NCBI GenBank assembly: GCA_004764695.1
Contig: SMSO01000032.1
Location: forward strand, 5,331,483 to 5,395,482
DNA length: 64,000 nt
Direction of reading: 5' to 3'
Origin: Schizochytrium sp. TIO01
Lineage: Eukaryota > Sar > Bigyra > Thraustochytrida > Thraustochytriidae
Every line of letters starts with the position of its first letter. Position 1 is the first letter of the stretch. Both the position numbers and the translations under genes were made by a program. Of this stretch, positions 44,751 through 57,223 are shown one piece after another. The notes under the pieces are model-generated. The model had not been told where the DNA came from, did not search any database, and was given only the letters and a program-made list of their open reading frames with translations.

Positions 44751-47173
44751 AGGCAGGAATACTGAAATCCTGAGCGACAACTGCTTAAACAAACAATCGG
44801 TTACCAGTGAGTGGGGATTCCACCTAAATCTAAAGTCGAGCACTTCAAAGCAGAGGCTGTGTAGATTGTTTTCGTGGTAATTTAATCTACTCATCCCGGA
44901 GAAGAAGAGATCTAAGAAGCCTTGCGGCCCAAATCTTGAGATACCAAACGACGGTCCGCTTCTTCGTCTTCTTGCTCTCAATCCATCAAAGGTCAAATTC
45001 CATTCCCTCGAAAGTCGCCACAAGCTCGCAGACGAGCTCCTCGACGCCTGTGGTTCTGGCAAACCCCCGAAGAGGAGGCGGCCGGAGCTCCAATTTGCAG
45101 AGCTGGAATCCGAAGGTCCGCTTTCATGTCTATGCATAACAATTTGGTTCACTCAGATTGGCGCGATTTGAATTCAAATTGAAAATGGCAATTCGCTCTT
45201 TTGTTGTGGCGGTGCTCTATCATTCTCAGCATCGCCAAGACCGGACCCGCCCCGAAAAGGCGCCACCTGCACCCTTGGACAGCCGGTCCCGCCGCCTCTA
45301 AGCAGCCAGGTGCGGGGCAGGGGGCGGCACAGGGCGAGTCCTTGCGCCCCAGAGACCGAGTTTTGAAGCCGTCGCAGCAGCGGTCGCAATCTCCTTTTTG
45401 CCAATGCCTTCTCTGATCATTTTGATGTTCTTTAATTTAAAATAAATTTTATATAAAAAATAAAAAAACTTAACTTTAAAAAAGGAAAAAGAAAAAAAAG
45501 GAAAAAAAAAAAAGATACAGTTATGATTGTTGTAATTTTTATCCTGACTTTTTTAATTTTCACAAGAAGCAAGCGCATCTTCAAGTTGATCTTCCCCTCC
45601 AGAAAAGCTCAGCCCGATGCGGCAAAGGGAGCAGAACCGCCGCCACGGACGGTGCCGAGGCCGGGCCCCTTAAGATCCCTCAGGCACTGAGACCCGCGTC
45701 CTGCTGCTGGAGCAGGAAGAGGCGAGAGAGAGGTGGTACTTTCGCTCACTCACTCACTACGCATGATACGGTCCCAAGTGACCGAGTGGGAACTTGTGTG
45801 TGGCCTTTAGTTGGGACAAAGGCTCAGCGTACCGATGGCATGATCTGAAGGGATGACGGAAAGAAATCCTCTCCAAGTTTGAACTTTGAAGAACTTTGAA
45901 GGGCAAAGACTGCGCTTTGGACGTCGTGAAGAGCAGGGCAGGAAAGGCGAGAGCAGCCGCCCATTGGCGCACTCTCCTTCTCCAGGGATCGCGCACGTCG
46001 AGGCGAGAAACGGCCCTGAAAACCTCGCCCTGGAGCGAGCTTGACGAAGCGAGGAAAGATGCAAGTACCTGCCTGACTAGCTGGGTGGGTAGATGGGCAA
46101 ATGATAGAAATCGAGATCCTCGCCGGAAGAGGAATTCTCCGCCCTTGCACAGTCCAACACGGACTCCGCGAGCGAGCACCCCGAGCTCCTGATAAACTTC
46201 GAAGGCGTGGCCGATGTTCTCAGAAGACAGAGGCAGAAGAGGTCGGGGAGGTGGAGGCGGGAAGGAGAAAGGAAGTGGAGACAGTCTGCGCAGTTGTGGA
46301 CCGTGTCTGCCTGGAAACTGTTCAAGATCTGGAGCTTGCTTGAGCTTGAGCAGCTTCAGGGCTGTTGCCGGTTTTGAGGACTTGAGGTTTGGTTCCCCAT
46401 CTGTAGAGAAAGGTACTTGGACAGCGCAAGAAAGCGCAAGAAAAGGCAAGGCAAGAAGAACAAGAAGAAGAGCCAACATCGCTGGAAACTGCGTGGACCC
46501 TGGGAGATCGAGGGCATGGGCTGCGGCCGAGCCAGAAGACAGCCCGGCGAACGGCGTAGTGGATGTCATAGACTGGCATAGTCAACGCAAGTATTATTGC
46601 ACTCTTCAAGGCGGGTGAGAATGTGAAACTCTTTGGGGATATAACAGCAGTCAGTCAGTGTGCAAGGTGATCTTGTTGGAGGTGCACAAGCGAAAGGTTC
46701 CCCGACATGAAGGTTTGTACTTGTTTATACTTGGACGCTCGATTCCTTCCTTGGGCACGCTTGTGCAGAAGGCCGAAGCTCGCAGATCGCTAATTCAGCG
46801 TCAGCCGCCGCCCTCGAGACGGCCAACGAGGCGAGGGCGGGAATGGGCCACGCCTGGGACATGAATTGGCACAATTGATTGGCACAATTGATCGCGACAA
46901 AAGGCTTTGCATTACATCGTGGATTCAGCGGGTACTCAATTCATTGCACTCAACTGCTGTTACCTTGAGGTCAGCTCATCAAATGCACTGTTCTCTTGGG
47001 CTTCGCCGAGCTCGGGGAAGTAGGATACTGCAGGAGGGGACGGGCGTGAACGCAACCTCGAGGGTCGGTGTTGCGCGAACTTCTCTCTTTGAGGTGGTGC
47101 GCTACAGTTGAAGAAAACCGACAGCTAAGCGGACCTATTAGAGAAATGATGTCGGGAAACACACGTTTCGAGA

Positions 47174-47373
47174 CGAACCAAAGCTAGTTGTAATGTAGAG
47201 ACCCTTGCAAAAGAGCTCGATAGAAGAGGGATGTTGAACAGATGCTTCAAGCTTGTTCTATCCTTAATCTGACCGAACCAAAGCTAGTTGTAATGTAGAG
47301 ACCCTTGCAAAAGAGCTCGATAGAAGAGGGATGTTGAACAGATGTTTCAAGCTTGTTCTATCCTTAATCTGAC
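47174..47373. repeat. Tandem duplication of a 100-bp unit
   Basis: 47174-47273 and 47274-47373 are the same sequence except for one C/T difference (GATGCTTC against GATGTTTC). The period is exactly 100. The near identity points to a recent event or an assembly duplication. No coding frame spans it. Confidence 0.93.
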
Positions 47374-48017
47374 GAGGATCACCTTATCCAACCAAGCTTT
47401 ATGCAAGGCACTCAACATGATTATTGAACCTGCTGGGCGGACAGTAGAAGAATGCGCTTGGCCAATACCGGTCCAATTAGGTGATAACGAAGCCTTGAAC
47501 AGCTCTTATATTGTATCCTGATTAAAGATGCCATTGTCGAACCTTCATTTGTACTCCATAATTGGGTTCAACATCCCTTTGTAATGTCATATTACAGAGT
47601 AGTTTACTTTGCGCAGAACAACAAACGTAATCGATCCACAAACGGGCAAGTCTCAGCAGTTCCATGCACGCACGCACAAGCGCTAGGCATGCAGCTGAAG
47701 GAGAAGAGTTCTCCAAGAGTTTGTACCGATATCCTGCAAACTATACCTCGCTGCACCGGGCGTGGTGTCTGCATCAACCACTACTTGCCATACAGGGCTG
47801 TTAAAGTCTATCTCGCTCTTATATGCCCGAGCAACGGTGTATGTTTTCGAGCAACTCGCCAGCAGCTGGTTTCCGTCGGCAACCCTTTTAATTTAGTCCC
47901 CATCGCCTTGCCACTGGTTGCTCTCTATCTATGGCCTTTTGCAAAAGCAGCGTTGTCCCAGAATTGCATAGGTAGCTTTTCAGGATAGACGAGAAGTGCA
48001 GGATTTGTAAAGAAGAC

Positions 48018-48364
48018 ACATTTTACTTCAAATAGTGCTCAAGTGCAAGGCTCACTGCATTTTCAACAAAACTTATAGACTGATTTCTGCTTTTTTTGTT
48101 GCGATGGAAATGTATTCCACATGCTCTGATGCGTATACATTTCACTTCAAGAAATGCTCAAGTGCAAGGCTCACTGCATTCTCAACAACACTTGTGGACT
48201 GGTTTCTGCTTTTTTTGTTGCGATGGAAATGTATTCCACATGCTCTGATGCGTATACATTTCACTTCAAGCAATGCTCAAGTGCAACGTTCACTGCATTC
48301 TCAACAACACTTGTGGACTGATTTCTACTTTTTTTGGTGATGGAAATGTATTCCACATGCTCTG
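48018..48364. repeat. Tandem array of a 119-bp unit, about 2.9 copies
   Basis: Copies begin at 48018, 48137 and 48256 with ACATTT(T/C)ACTTCAA. Copies 2 and 3 are closer to each other than to copy 1. The last copy has a small deletion in its T-run region and ends near 48364. The period is not a multiple of 3, so the open frame through it is not a protein repeat. Confidence 0.92.
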
Positions 48365-49022
48365 TCACGTAACCTCTGGTGCGAAAAAATTGTATGCTGA
48401 GCAGAATGGCATGAATGCAAAGGTCTGTCAGTACAGTGCTCTCGTGCCTTCGAGATAGCATATGTGTCGAGTTAGTATGAATCATACAAGAATGTCCATC
48501 TTCAAAAACAAAACGGTGTTTCCTGTGCTGCAACCCTTGATAATCAAATGGAGCACCTTAATCCAGTCAATCACACTCATGACAAGGGAGATATTGCACG
48601 CGTGCTAAAACCCAGCCTTACGTATTCAGTGTTGCGGCCAAGCATGACTCCTCGTTCCTCTTCTCCTCGGACGAAGCGCTGTCCCATTTGAAACCACCAA
48701 TGCAGAGAAAATGGAGCACCGAGTGATCTATGGCTTTTCGATTTGCCACTATGCCATGCTCGGGAGTTCTTTAAGATTAGAAGACCACATATCTGCAAAA
48801 GTTCTGATCAGGAAGAAGCTCCTGTACTGCACCGTTCCTACCCACCGTTGGTTAGGGAGGGGGGGGAGAGAGAGAACACTGCTAGATCATATGACGTTAG
48901 TAGAAGTACTACTCGGTTGAAGTTTGGTACGACGAGTGCTATTTCTTCTTTAAAGTTTAGACATCTGATTGCTATGAGCAAACCACAATAGCAATAGCAA
49001 GTCTGATTTACTTATAACGTTT

Positions 49023-49078
49023 TCAGCTTGGCAGCTCGGTGAATCGCTATATATTTAGCGGAGACTTTGCCAAGCTGA
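49023..49078. repeat. Nested inverted repeat (11-bp outer, 5-bp inner stem)
   Basis: TCAGCTTGGCA at 49023-49033 pairs perfectly with TGCCAAGCTGA at 49068-49078. Inside, CGCTA (49045-49049) pairs with TAGCG (49056-49060). It could be a small hairpin element or structured RNA; function unknown. Confidence 0.6.
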
Positions 49079-50578
49079 GATACTGCGCACAAGATCTGCT
49101 CATCTGCATGCTGCTTCCTAAGCCTTGCTTTGCACCTCACTAACCTAGGCAATTCTTATGGCTACCTATGATGCTTTGATTTATCACGTTGTCAAAGACC
49201 CACTTGGCGACTACTATTGCCACGGCATTTTGGATTTGCTGACTACTGGTTCTACAGGGCAAATAATGAGAATGAGAAGACTTCACTCGGCTTTTCGGGG
49301 CTTTCGGCCAGTTCCGTCGAACTGATCCTAGCGAAAATCATAGAAATACTAGATAGGAAACACTAGGATGTGATTAGATTGCGAGTGAGGTCAGCGGAAT
49401 TGAATTTGCATCACCAGTTCCATAATGCTGCTCATCGTTGGCAAGCTCTGGGCTGGAGCTTCCGCCAGCAAGTGCTAGCACATCTCTTGTTGCTCTGGTT
49501 ATTATAACCTCCAGAAGAAGCGAATATGGTCATGAGTCTTAACGAAAGGTTGGGTTCCGTTCTAGGTTTGCTTGCTACTACTAAACAAAAGACATAATGT
49601 GCCTAGCTTTCTCTAGAGCAACTCTCATGATGGACTGACTGGCTGGCCTCAAACCAAGAGTTCTTAATTGTTTAATCGTGAAGGTTCATAGGCCCAAGGT
49701 TCACTTCGCGAAGGTTACACCAAAACGAGCTGACGCTGCACGCGTGTTTCCAGGCCAGGGTCAAAAGAGACCAAAACACATAAGTGGTCCCTAGAACTCC
49801 GGCAGGAGCGGAATGAGACATTAGTAGGACGGTTGAGCATAAATCAAGATAGCAAAGAACTTGGTAGCAAGGTTGAAGTAGTTCGTTGGTTGAATTGGAG
49901 ATTTGCGGAAGGTTGACTTCGTGTTGTGGCGAGCGGTTCTCTCAACTTGAACGTCGATTGGATAGCAAACCTCAAATGATGTGGAGAGACTTCATAGTGA
50001 ACAAGTCTGAATGGTGTCTCGCACCGTAGACGATGTTTTGACAGAAGACTTATCGTATTGCAAAGTTGGATATGCTGCAAGAAAGCTCGTCTGCCACATT
50101 GCTAAGTATGTGCAAGGATTTCTTGAGTGGTCAGTGCGATGGACTTCTGCTGAGGGTTTCTCTTTGATAGACTGGATGCCAACTCACGATGGGTGGAGGC
50201 AGGGCCTGCTTTCTTGATTTGTCATTTCTCTAGAGCTGGACGTCGTACTTTCAGGAGAAAGAGTTATTCTGCACGGTTGCGGATGATGGGCAACATTCAT
50301 CTTAGATTTGACATGCATAGATAGAGAAGCGGGGCATGGCATGACATGACAGCAGTATAACTAGAAGTTAGCATGCCTTTTGTCAAGTAGACAACAGTGG
50401 ACCAGACAGTTTTGGAAAGAGACTGAGATTAAATTTAATGATAACTTAAAGAGGAAAGGAATTGCAAGAGGCCACAACCAGCTCAGCTTGCGATATACGA
50501 CAGTTTAGAACTTCACGTCGAAAATCACTTTGTTCGGGTGGAAGATATAAAGTATGGAAGAGGCGTTAGTGGAACAAC

Positions 50579-51577
50579 TTATAGGCCACGAAAGAGGACC
50601 CAATCATAAAGCGCGCCACCAATGAGACCTCCAAAAATTGGAGCAATCAGATAGACCCACATGTTGTTCTCTTCACCAGGCAAAGAGACTTCTCCCCAGC
50701 CGAGTGAGTACGCAACAATGCGAGGACCAAGATCGCGGGCGGGGTTGAGTCCCAGGTTCTCAAGCGGACCTGCAGTGCAGCCGACAATCATGACTGCAAG
50801 ACCAATGGAATATGCAATTACACCTCCGCCTAGGCGCAAAATGTTCCGTGGGTCCATGACAACAAAGACGATAAAGACAATAAAACCCGTGCCGAGAGCT
50901 TCAATACCGAATGCACCAGCAGTAGTAACAGTGTTGCTGGACCAGCCAAGAGCAGAGTTCACAAGGTTAGAAGGAGGCGGGTACATTCCATGGAAGATCA
51001 TAGCTGTAAGAGCACTGCTCGGTTCTCCGCGCACGATTCCGTTGATAGATTCAAATTGAGTGATCGCGTTGCCGTACATAACATATGTTAAGCCAGCGCC
51101 AATCATTCCTCCAATGATTTGTGCAATCATGTAAGGAATTGCCTTCCACGCAGGGAAGTGATCGGGGCGAAGTACAGTGAATGCCACAGTAATTGCTGGA
51201 TTCAGATGCGCCCCCGAAACACTGACCGTAGTGATAATGGCCAGAGCTACAGCAACAGCCCAAACAATGAGAATTTGAAAGGTGCCACTGGAGGACTCCG
51301 CTGTAATGGCTCCAGCGACTGTGCAAAGACCAAAGAAGACGTAGATTGTAGTGCCAATGATCTCTGAGAACAATTGTTGCGGAAATGTGGCCGCGCGAAT
51401 CTCATCAGCAGAGTTGGTAGGCTTGCCACGAAGGTTACGCATTAGGCTCATGTGCCAAGCCTTGAAGCCCTTGGGCTCTTCACCTTTTTCTACAGAGTTG
51501 GTGCGCGAGTTCGAGGATTCGGGCTCATCTTCAGCTTGGCCAACCTTGGCGCGAGCCTCCTCTACATCGGGCACCAT
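50579..51577 (-). CDS. Aquaglyceroporin 4 (MIP family, GlpF-like), 332 aa
   Basis: Fourth copy and sister of copy 3 (N-terminus MVPDVEEARAKVGQAE). The first NPA box is at 126-128 and the second at 278-280, followed by Arg281-Asp282 and L-G-P-R. Selectivity-filter positions are Trp106, Gly266, Leu275, Arg281. Several features conserved in the other copies are altered. The pre-TM1 motif reads N-S-A-D-E-I-R-A-A-T (54-63) instead of S/E-S-P-D-x-x-R-P-P-T/S. The TM2-side G-S-T-S-G is E-S-S-S-G. Loop C is Y-P-P-P (199-202) rather than Y-P-N-P. Both NPA boxes and the Arg/Asp pair are intact, so the channel is probably functional but under changed constraint. ATG start at 51577. Confidence 0.95.
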   Translation of the reverse strand: MVPDVEEARAKVGQAEDEPESSNSRTNSVEKGEEPKGFKAWHMSLMRNLRGKPTNSADEIRAATFPQQLFSEIIGTTIYVFFGLCTVAGAITAESSSGTFQILIVWAVAVALAIITTVSVSGAHLNPAITVAFTVLRPDHFPAWKAIPYMIAQIIGGMIGAGLTYVMYGNAITQFESINGIVRGEPSSALTAMIFHGMYPPPSNLVNSALGWSSNTVTTAGAFGIEALGTGFIVFIVFVVMDPRNILRLGGGVIAYSIGLAVMIVGCTAGPLENLGLNPARDLGPRIVAYSLGWGEVSLPGEENNMWVYLIAPIFGGLIGGALYDWVLFRGL

Positions 51578-53476
51578 GTTTCCGGAGAAGGAAGACGCGG
51601 TGTCTTCAATGTCACCTGTAAAGGACGACGTCTTGCCGACAAATACAGAGCACTTAGGCTCTGTAAGAAGTCCGAGGGTCGGGGAACGAAACGGGTCTTC
51701 TTGACCTCGTGAGGACGCTTTTGCAATTGAACGCTAGAACGTGTAGAATGCGCAGAGGCGGGCAGGGGCTTTGCTTGGCTAGGGCTGGCTGTTTCTTGGA
51801 GCTCAAGTGAGTTTTGGTTTTGCTGATGCTCGCGATGCCTGAATCAGGTCATGCAATGCTCCCAGAACGATGTTTGGAAAGAAAGAAGCTCACAAGAGCA
51901 GTGTTAGTGCCCTGATCTGCCTTTGCTGCGTTTTGCTGTTTCAAGGAACCGTCTTTATATAACCTTGACTCTACCCCGCTCGCTGTATATACAGCAAGCC
52001 GAGCAGAGCAGAGCAGGTTCACTCCTAGAGGCCCTTGTGTAGCAGTACTAGTTCCTTGCAGGCGCTGTGCGGGAACAACTCCCGAGTGAAGGCCCAAGAT
52101 GATGTCCGCAAGTCGCACTGGTCCAAAATGTGCTTTCGTGGGTACTCCTGACTGAAGGTATCCACAACCGAAGCTTCGACTATTCTGCAGCAAAGTCGGC
52201 CCCCGTTGAATAAAGAAGCACGCGCTATCTCCCTCCCTATCTCTCTGCTAATCGACCGAGCGATTGATCGATCGAGCGAGCGATCTGTCCTTCGATCGTC
52301 GCTTCTCTTTCCACCGGTGTGCCTGATGAAGCGATTTGCCCTGGCGGTTGGTCGCTCGACTCCGCCCCAAGTCGCCCTCGACGCAAGCTCGTGTCGGCTT
52401 GGCCTGCCTTCGAAATCGGGGCCCGCCTGCCGAGGTCCCAGGACCTCAACCACGAGTTCGGCGCACAGAACTTTCACCCGCCGCCTCTTCGTTCGTTGCC
52501 CATAGCTCCAAGCTATCGCCGCTAAAGGCCCGCCACCGGCAGCGCCTAAGTAGGCAGCGCATCTGCGCTCGATTCTGGTATCGATGGATTTGGTCGATAG
52601 GTGGCTAATTAGCCAGTGAGCGAGTGAGTTAGTTGGTTGGGTAGGTAGGTAGTTAGTTAGTTCGTCAGAGAGGCGTCGAAGTTCTCCAGATCCCTCTCCG
52701 CCACCTTTGGCGCGGAAACCCAACTTTGGGGCCATGCACATAAACACATAAATTCATGCAGACATGCAGAGAGACATGCATACCCGTGCTCCTCCATACG
52801 CCCTCAGGCTTTTGGGCCCGCCGATGTCAGCTGTGGCTGTCGCATTTGGATACGTGAGGGTGTGGGTGGAAACAGTATCTTCTCTTCTCAAGTCCAGGCC
52901 CATCTTTGAGTGCTTCGCCATAATCTTCGCAATAAACTTCGCCATAATCTTCGCCGAAGGAAGAGGAAGAAGAAGAAGAAGAAGAAGACGAAGCGGCTTT
53001 TGGGGCATTCAGAGCAAGCTCAGCTCACGCCAGAGACAGTCCGCCGGAAGTTGCCTGGGCGATCAAGCCAACTTCGTAACAGTATCTTTGCGCCTTGGTG
53101 CAACTTCAGGGTTGCATGCCATCAGTCCATCCAGCCATCCATCCACGCGGCGTCTCGCTCAGCAGAGGAGCGGTGCTTTTGACCGTGGACTCCTCCATCC
53201 ACCATCGCTGGTGGCGCTGCTTTTGTTCCTTTCCTCCTGAGTCCACTCTTGGTACCTCCTTTGCGCCCATTTCCACTCTCGCTCTCATCAGAAGCTTCCC
53301 TGTAAGCCAAAAAAGAACGCCTCCGGCACGGCCTCTAAGCCTTAGCCCTGCGGAAGCTCGGTCCCTGCGGAGGCGGTTTGCGCGAAGGCGATCGAAGGTG
53401 CATCTGTGTCCTCTGTCGCGAGTGATCAGCGGAATCAAGAAAGAGGCCGCTGCCAATCAATGAGTCACCTTCAATG

Positions 53477-53563
53477 AATCAATCACAATCAATCAATCAA
53501 TCACAATCAATCAATCAATCAAATAAACATACATACATACAGACAGACAGACAGACAGACAGA
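53477..53563. repeat. Compound tetranucleotide microsatellite (AATC, ATAC, AGAC)
   Basis: AATC units, interrupted by CACAATC, are followed by CATA and then CAGA units in immediate succession. Confidence 0.85.
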
Positions 53564-54009
53564 AAAGAACAGCGGCGAAAAGAGAACAATTCGGACCCCT
53601 CGGTCGTCTGATGCATTCAGCTCCTTGGCTGGGCCGTGCTTCCTTGAGCGGCGGAGGCGTGCGTGGATCGTAGACAGACAGAGGTCGTTTGGCCCGACCG
53701 GCGATTATTGCGCCGCACGAGAAGGCGCCGTTTCGCAACGCTGGTCGAGGCGAAAGGAGGCGGGAAGACTGAGATTTTAGTTGCCATTGCGCGATTTTGC
53801 GATTTTGCGATTTTTGATTACTTCAAGTTGTTGGTTTTTTTGGTCAAGATTTGGCACTTTTATTTTTGCATCTGTGAAAATGAAATCTCAAAGCGACGTT
53901 TAACCCCCCAAAAAAAACTAACAGAAAAACAGACGAACAAAAAGTAGTGAAATGAAAAGAAAGAAGGAAAAAGAAGAAGAAGAAGCGGCATTGATTCATT
54001 CGTTCATCC

Positions 54010-54036
54010 TTTGTTTGTTTGTTTGTTTGTTTGTTT
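54010..54036. repeat. (TTTG)n tetranucleotide repeat
   Basis: Six or more TTTG units without interruption. Confidence 0.85.
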
Positions 54037-54799
54037 CTTCGAAAAGGAGTCGAAGGCGATGCGGTGTCTCTCGATTGCCAAACAAACTGAGGCGGAGAAG
54101 GCGACTCAGAGAGTGAGAGGTACATCCGACGATCAATTTCGCCCAAGGGAGAGAAGACAAGAGAAGAGAATTCATATCTGTCACCAATCAGATCTCCTCT
54201 TCTTCCACTTTATCTTTCTCTTAATTTTTTTCATCTCTCTTTCACCTGCACTGAAAGAACGAAGACAGCTAGCTCTCCTCCTCTTCGCTCGACGTCGAGG
54301 CGCCGCATATCCTGAGACCCTGCGCAGCTCTGCCTCAGCAAAGCTGGCCCTGTCCCAGGCCTCCGCAGCCTCAGCCACGATCCTCATCCATCCTCGTCCT
54401 CGTCGATGTCGTCGTTGCCGTCGTTGGCGGCGCCTTTAGCCTCCTTCGCACAGGTAATATTCGCACCACTCGAGTCAGGTGCACACCGTCGCGAGTGACC
54501 CTCAATTCCCACACCGGCGCACACCCCACCGATTCCTGAGGAAGAAAGGAAGAAAGAAAGATCTAGAAAGAAAGAAGTTGACAGAAAGAAGTTGAGAGAA
54601 AGACGCCACTCAATAATGCGAAGATGATGGACCTCGAGACGAGCGCGGCCCTGAAAGCTGAGGTCTAAGGATCTAAGAAAGCCGCGAAGAGCTGGCTGGG
54701 ATGGAGAGGAGAAAGAGAGAGGAAAGCGAGGCCTCGCGAAGAGCAGAGGCAGCGAGGGGAGGAGGAAAGACGCAGACAGACACACCGCAGGCTGTAGGT

Positions 54800-54822
54800 T
54801 CGACTCGACTCGACTCGACTCG
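54800..54822. repeat. (CGACT)n pentanucleotide repeat
   Basis: Four CGACT units in a row within a GC-rich block. Confidence 0.8.
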
Positions 54823-54882
54823 CGCGGAGGCGGATTTTGCAGCGGTCGGCGGATTCAGCGGCGATATTGACTGTAGAACGGA

Positions 54883-55006
54883 ATCATTCATTCATTCATT
54901 CATTCATTCGTCAAGAAAGAAAGAAAGAAAGGAAAAAAGAAAGAAAGGAAAAAGAAAGAAAGAAAGAAAGAAAGGAAAGAAAGAAAAGAAAGAAAAGAAA
55001 GAAAGA
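54883..55006. repeat. ATTC repeat followed by GAAA/GGAAA purine tract
   Basis: ATTC units at 54883-54909 are followed, after four bases, by about 90 bases of purines made of GAAA, GGAAA and AAAGA units. Long purine tracts can form triplex DNA. Confidence 0.85.
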
Positions 55007-57223
55007 GTGTGATGCGAATTCAAACGAACGAACGGCCGTTTTCTGATTTGTTTGTTCCTTTGTTTCTTTCTTTTTTTTGTATTTTATCTCTGTTCTTTTC
55101 AGCTCGTTCTTTCTATGTTTCATTGTAGGTTGGTTTGTTTGTTTCAAGCTGTTTGTTTGTTGTTTGTTTGGAAACTCGTGAAAACCTCGCAATCGCGCGT
55201 TCTCTTTGCTTTGGGCTGCGGCTGAGGCGGCTCCTCCTGTCTACGCCTTGGCGCTCTCTCTTCTGCCGGCCTGCCTGCCTGCCCGCTCGTACCCACGTAG
55301 CTGCTCACACTACCTCTAGAGCACAACTCAATTCTCGCAGAACCCTCTTTTGCGATGGCGAGAGAGCGCAACGCAGACATCACAGAGGAACGAGGGCAGA
55401 CAGAGGGCGGGCGGAGGGCGGATGCAAAAGACGAGGTTGGTTGACTAAGCTCTCCGGCTGCGAGGCGAAGCGGTGCTGGCGAGCTAGCTCTCAGGCAGAC
55501 CTCAAGCTGGCCCGTTGGGCTGTGGAGCAGTATTATGGCAGCCTGTGCGAGGGGTGGCTCTGAGTGAGATTAGCTATGCTCGGGGGGCTTAGAGAGCAGG
55601 AAACTTGAAGCGGTGCAAGATACCACTGCCCTTCGTTTCAGTAGCTGGTGCCGCAGTGGGAGGACTAGGAGCATCTAGCTAAAACAGATAGGGATAGTGG
55701 TATCCTGGTACTTTTGATGGGAAAAGGAGGAGTGAGTGGGAGACTATGTGTGCCATTAGATACTGTGTAGGCACTCCTACTAAGAGTGCCATCCATGGAG
55801 ACGAAGTATGATGGGGCTGTGGCTTTCTTTTATCATGATGAGGATTCGGGAGCAATACATATGTATGGAAGGAGAGAGCTTGAAAACGAGCGTTGAGGAA
55901 GCCTTTAGCTTGAGCTGGTGACGGCTTTGACGTGGTGGTGGTGGTGGTTTTTCTGGTTGGGCTCGACGAAAGAATGAAATATTGATGCCAAAAAGGGCAA
56001 GAGGAGCTTGAGGTCAGACTGACAGTCTCACTGCTTGAAGACCGACCTTCGAGCCTGAATTCATGTTCCGATTGACGCCTCCTCGGACCACGATGATCAG
56101 GTAGAATACTTGAAAAGAATTCGTTCGAATGCGGCAACTAAGATTTGATCAAGGTTGCGTGAGGTGACAGGCACAGCCATTCGTGGCTACAGATCAGAAC
56201 GATGCGTCCGTAGAAACATGTCTTGCGCAGAAAATAAATTTCAACGTCGGGATTCAGAGATTGATTTGCGGGGAAATGGCGCCGTTTCCAAAGAGCCTGC
56301 AATTCTTAATAAGTGGTTTTGAAGACAACAGCTTGCGTATGCAGACTTGTAAATAAAAGCATGATGCCATGGGCGAGCAAGCAAATCGATAAATGGACAC
56401 AAGCTCCGGGAGCTTGTCGTCTGCAGTGGCTCTTCGTACTGGCTGGCATGTTTCGTGGAGCGTCTGGATGATCTCATGGCGCAACGTCATTTCTTTGAGG
56501 AGCTTATGGGTGGAGTGGGCTTCACATGGTTCGGTCTTGCTGATATTTGATGAGGCAAGGTGTGCTTGCGCTTGTGCTTTGACGTTAGATCAGTTCTGCT
56601 CGCGAGAGCGATAGAATCACAATACTATGAGCATGCTTGAGCAGTAACACGAGCCATGCTCCCGATTGTACTTTGTGAGAGAGTAGCGTAGTGCTCGCAT
56701 GGTTAGCGGAGATATTCCTTTGCTGCTGCTGTAGTAGTAGCAGCTGCAATCCATTATTTGTTTATAGTCTAGCTCTGCAGAACTAGAGCTTTGCAGACTT
56801 GAAAGTAGTTGCTTAGTGATCAATTCATCAACAAGCAACACAGAATGCAGCAATCCTCAAATCTGTTAAACAATACATACGCACGCACATGGCTGACTCA
56901 GAAATGGGTCTTAGTTACTTGGAGGATCGAGACATACACTTACGCATCATTAGCAAACAAAGACTCAGAGCAGGCCAAAGGCACGCAAATGGTGTGTTTC
57001 TCCATGAATCAACCAAAGGATGAAAGAATTAAGCAAAATAATTGAAGACGATTAGTTTGTGAAGAAGACTTTTACTTCAACGAGATATAAATGAAGAAAG
57101 GGTATTATTATTGAGCAAACAGCACCCAAACAGGCTGGGTGGGTGGATAAGTGGGTGAGACGTGAGAACGAGATGATGAGAGACTATTATATTTGTGCAA
57201 ACATCCTCTCTATACCTGCTTAA

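Larger units (their letters stand above)
51578..57223. other. 5.6-kb spacer, GC-rich and repeat-rich up to about 55.6 kb
   Basis: Directly upstream of copy 4. It has GC-rich sequence with GATCGATCGAGCGAGC-type words near 52,250 and many microsatellites (listed). Frames up to 240 codons (52,025-52,747, -) are open simultaneously on both strands and show no domain. From 55.6 to 57.2 kb the composition is ordinary with nothing recognisable. No gene is supported. Confidence 0.5.

Noticed and set aside
45757-46569. Minus-strand frame of 270 codons with a hydrophobic stretch resembling a signal peptide
   Set aside because: The hydrophobic stretch comes from a simple AAGAAC/GCAAGGCAAG-type repeat read in reverse. 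The rest is low complexity, and overlapping frames are open on the other strand.
48035-48340. Frame of 101 codons through the 119-bp repeats
   Set aside because: The 119-bp period changes phase at every copy, so the protein would not be a repeat protein. No sign of coding constraint.
52025-52747. Minus-strand frame of 240 codons
   Set aside because: Built over GATCGATCGAGCGAGC-type sequence in a GC-rich island with other frames open. No domain.
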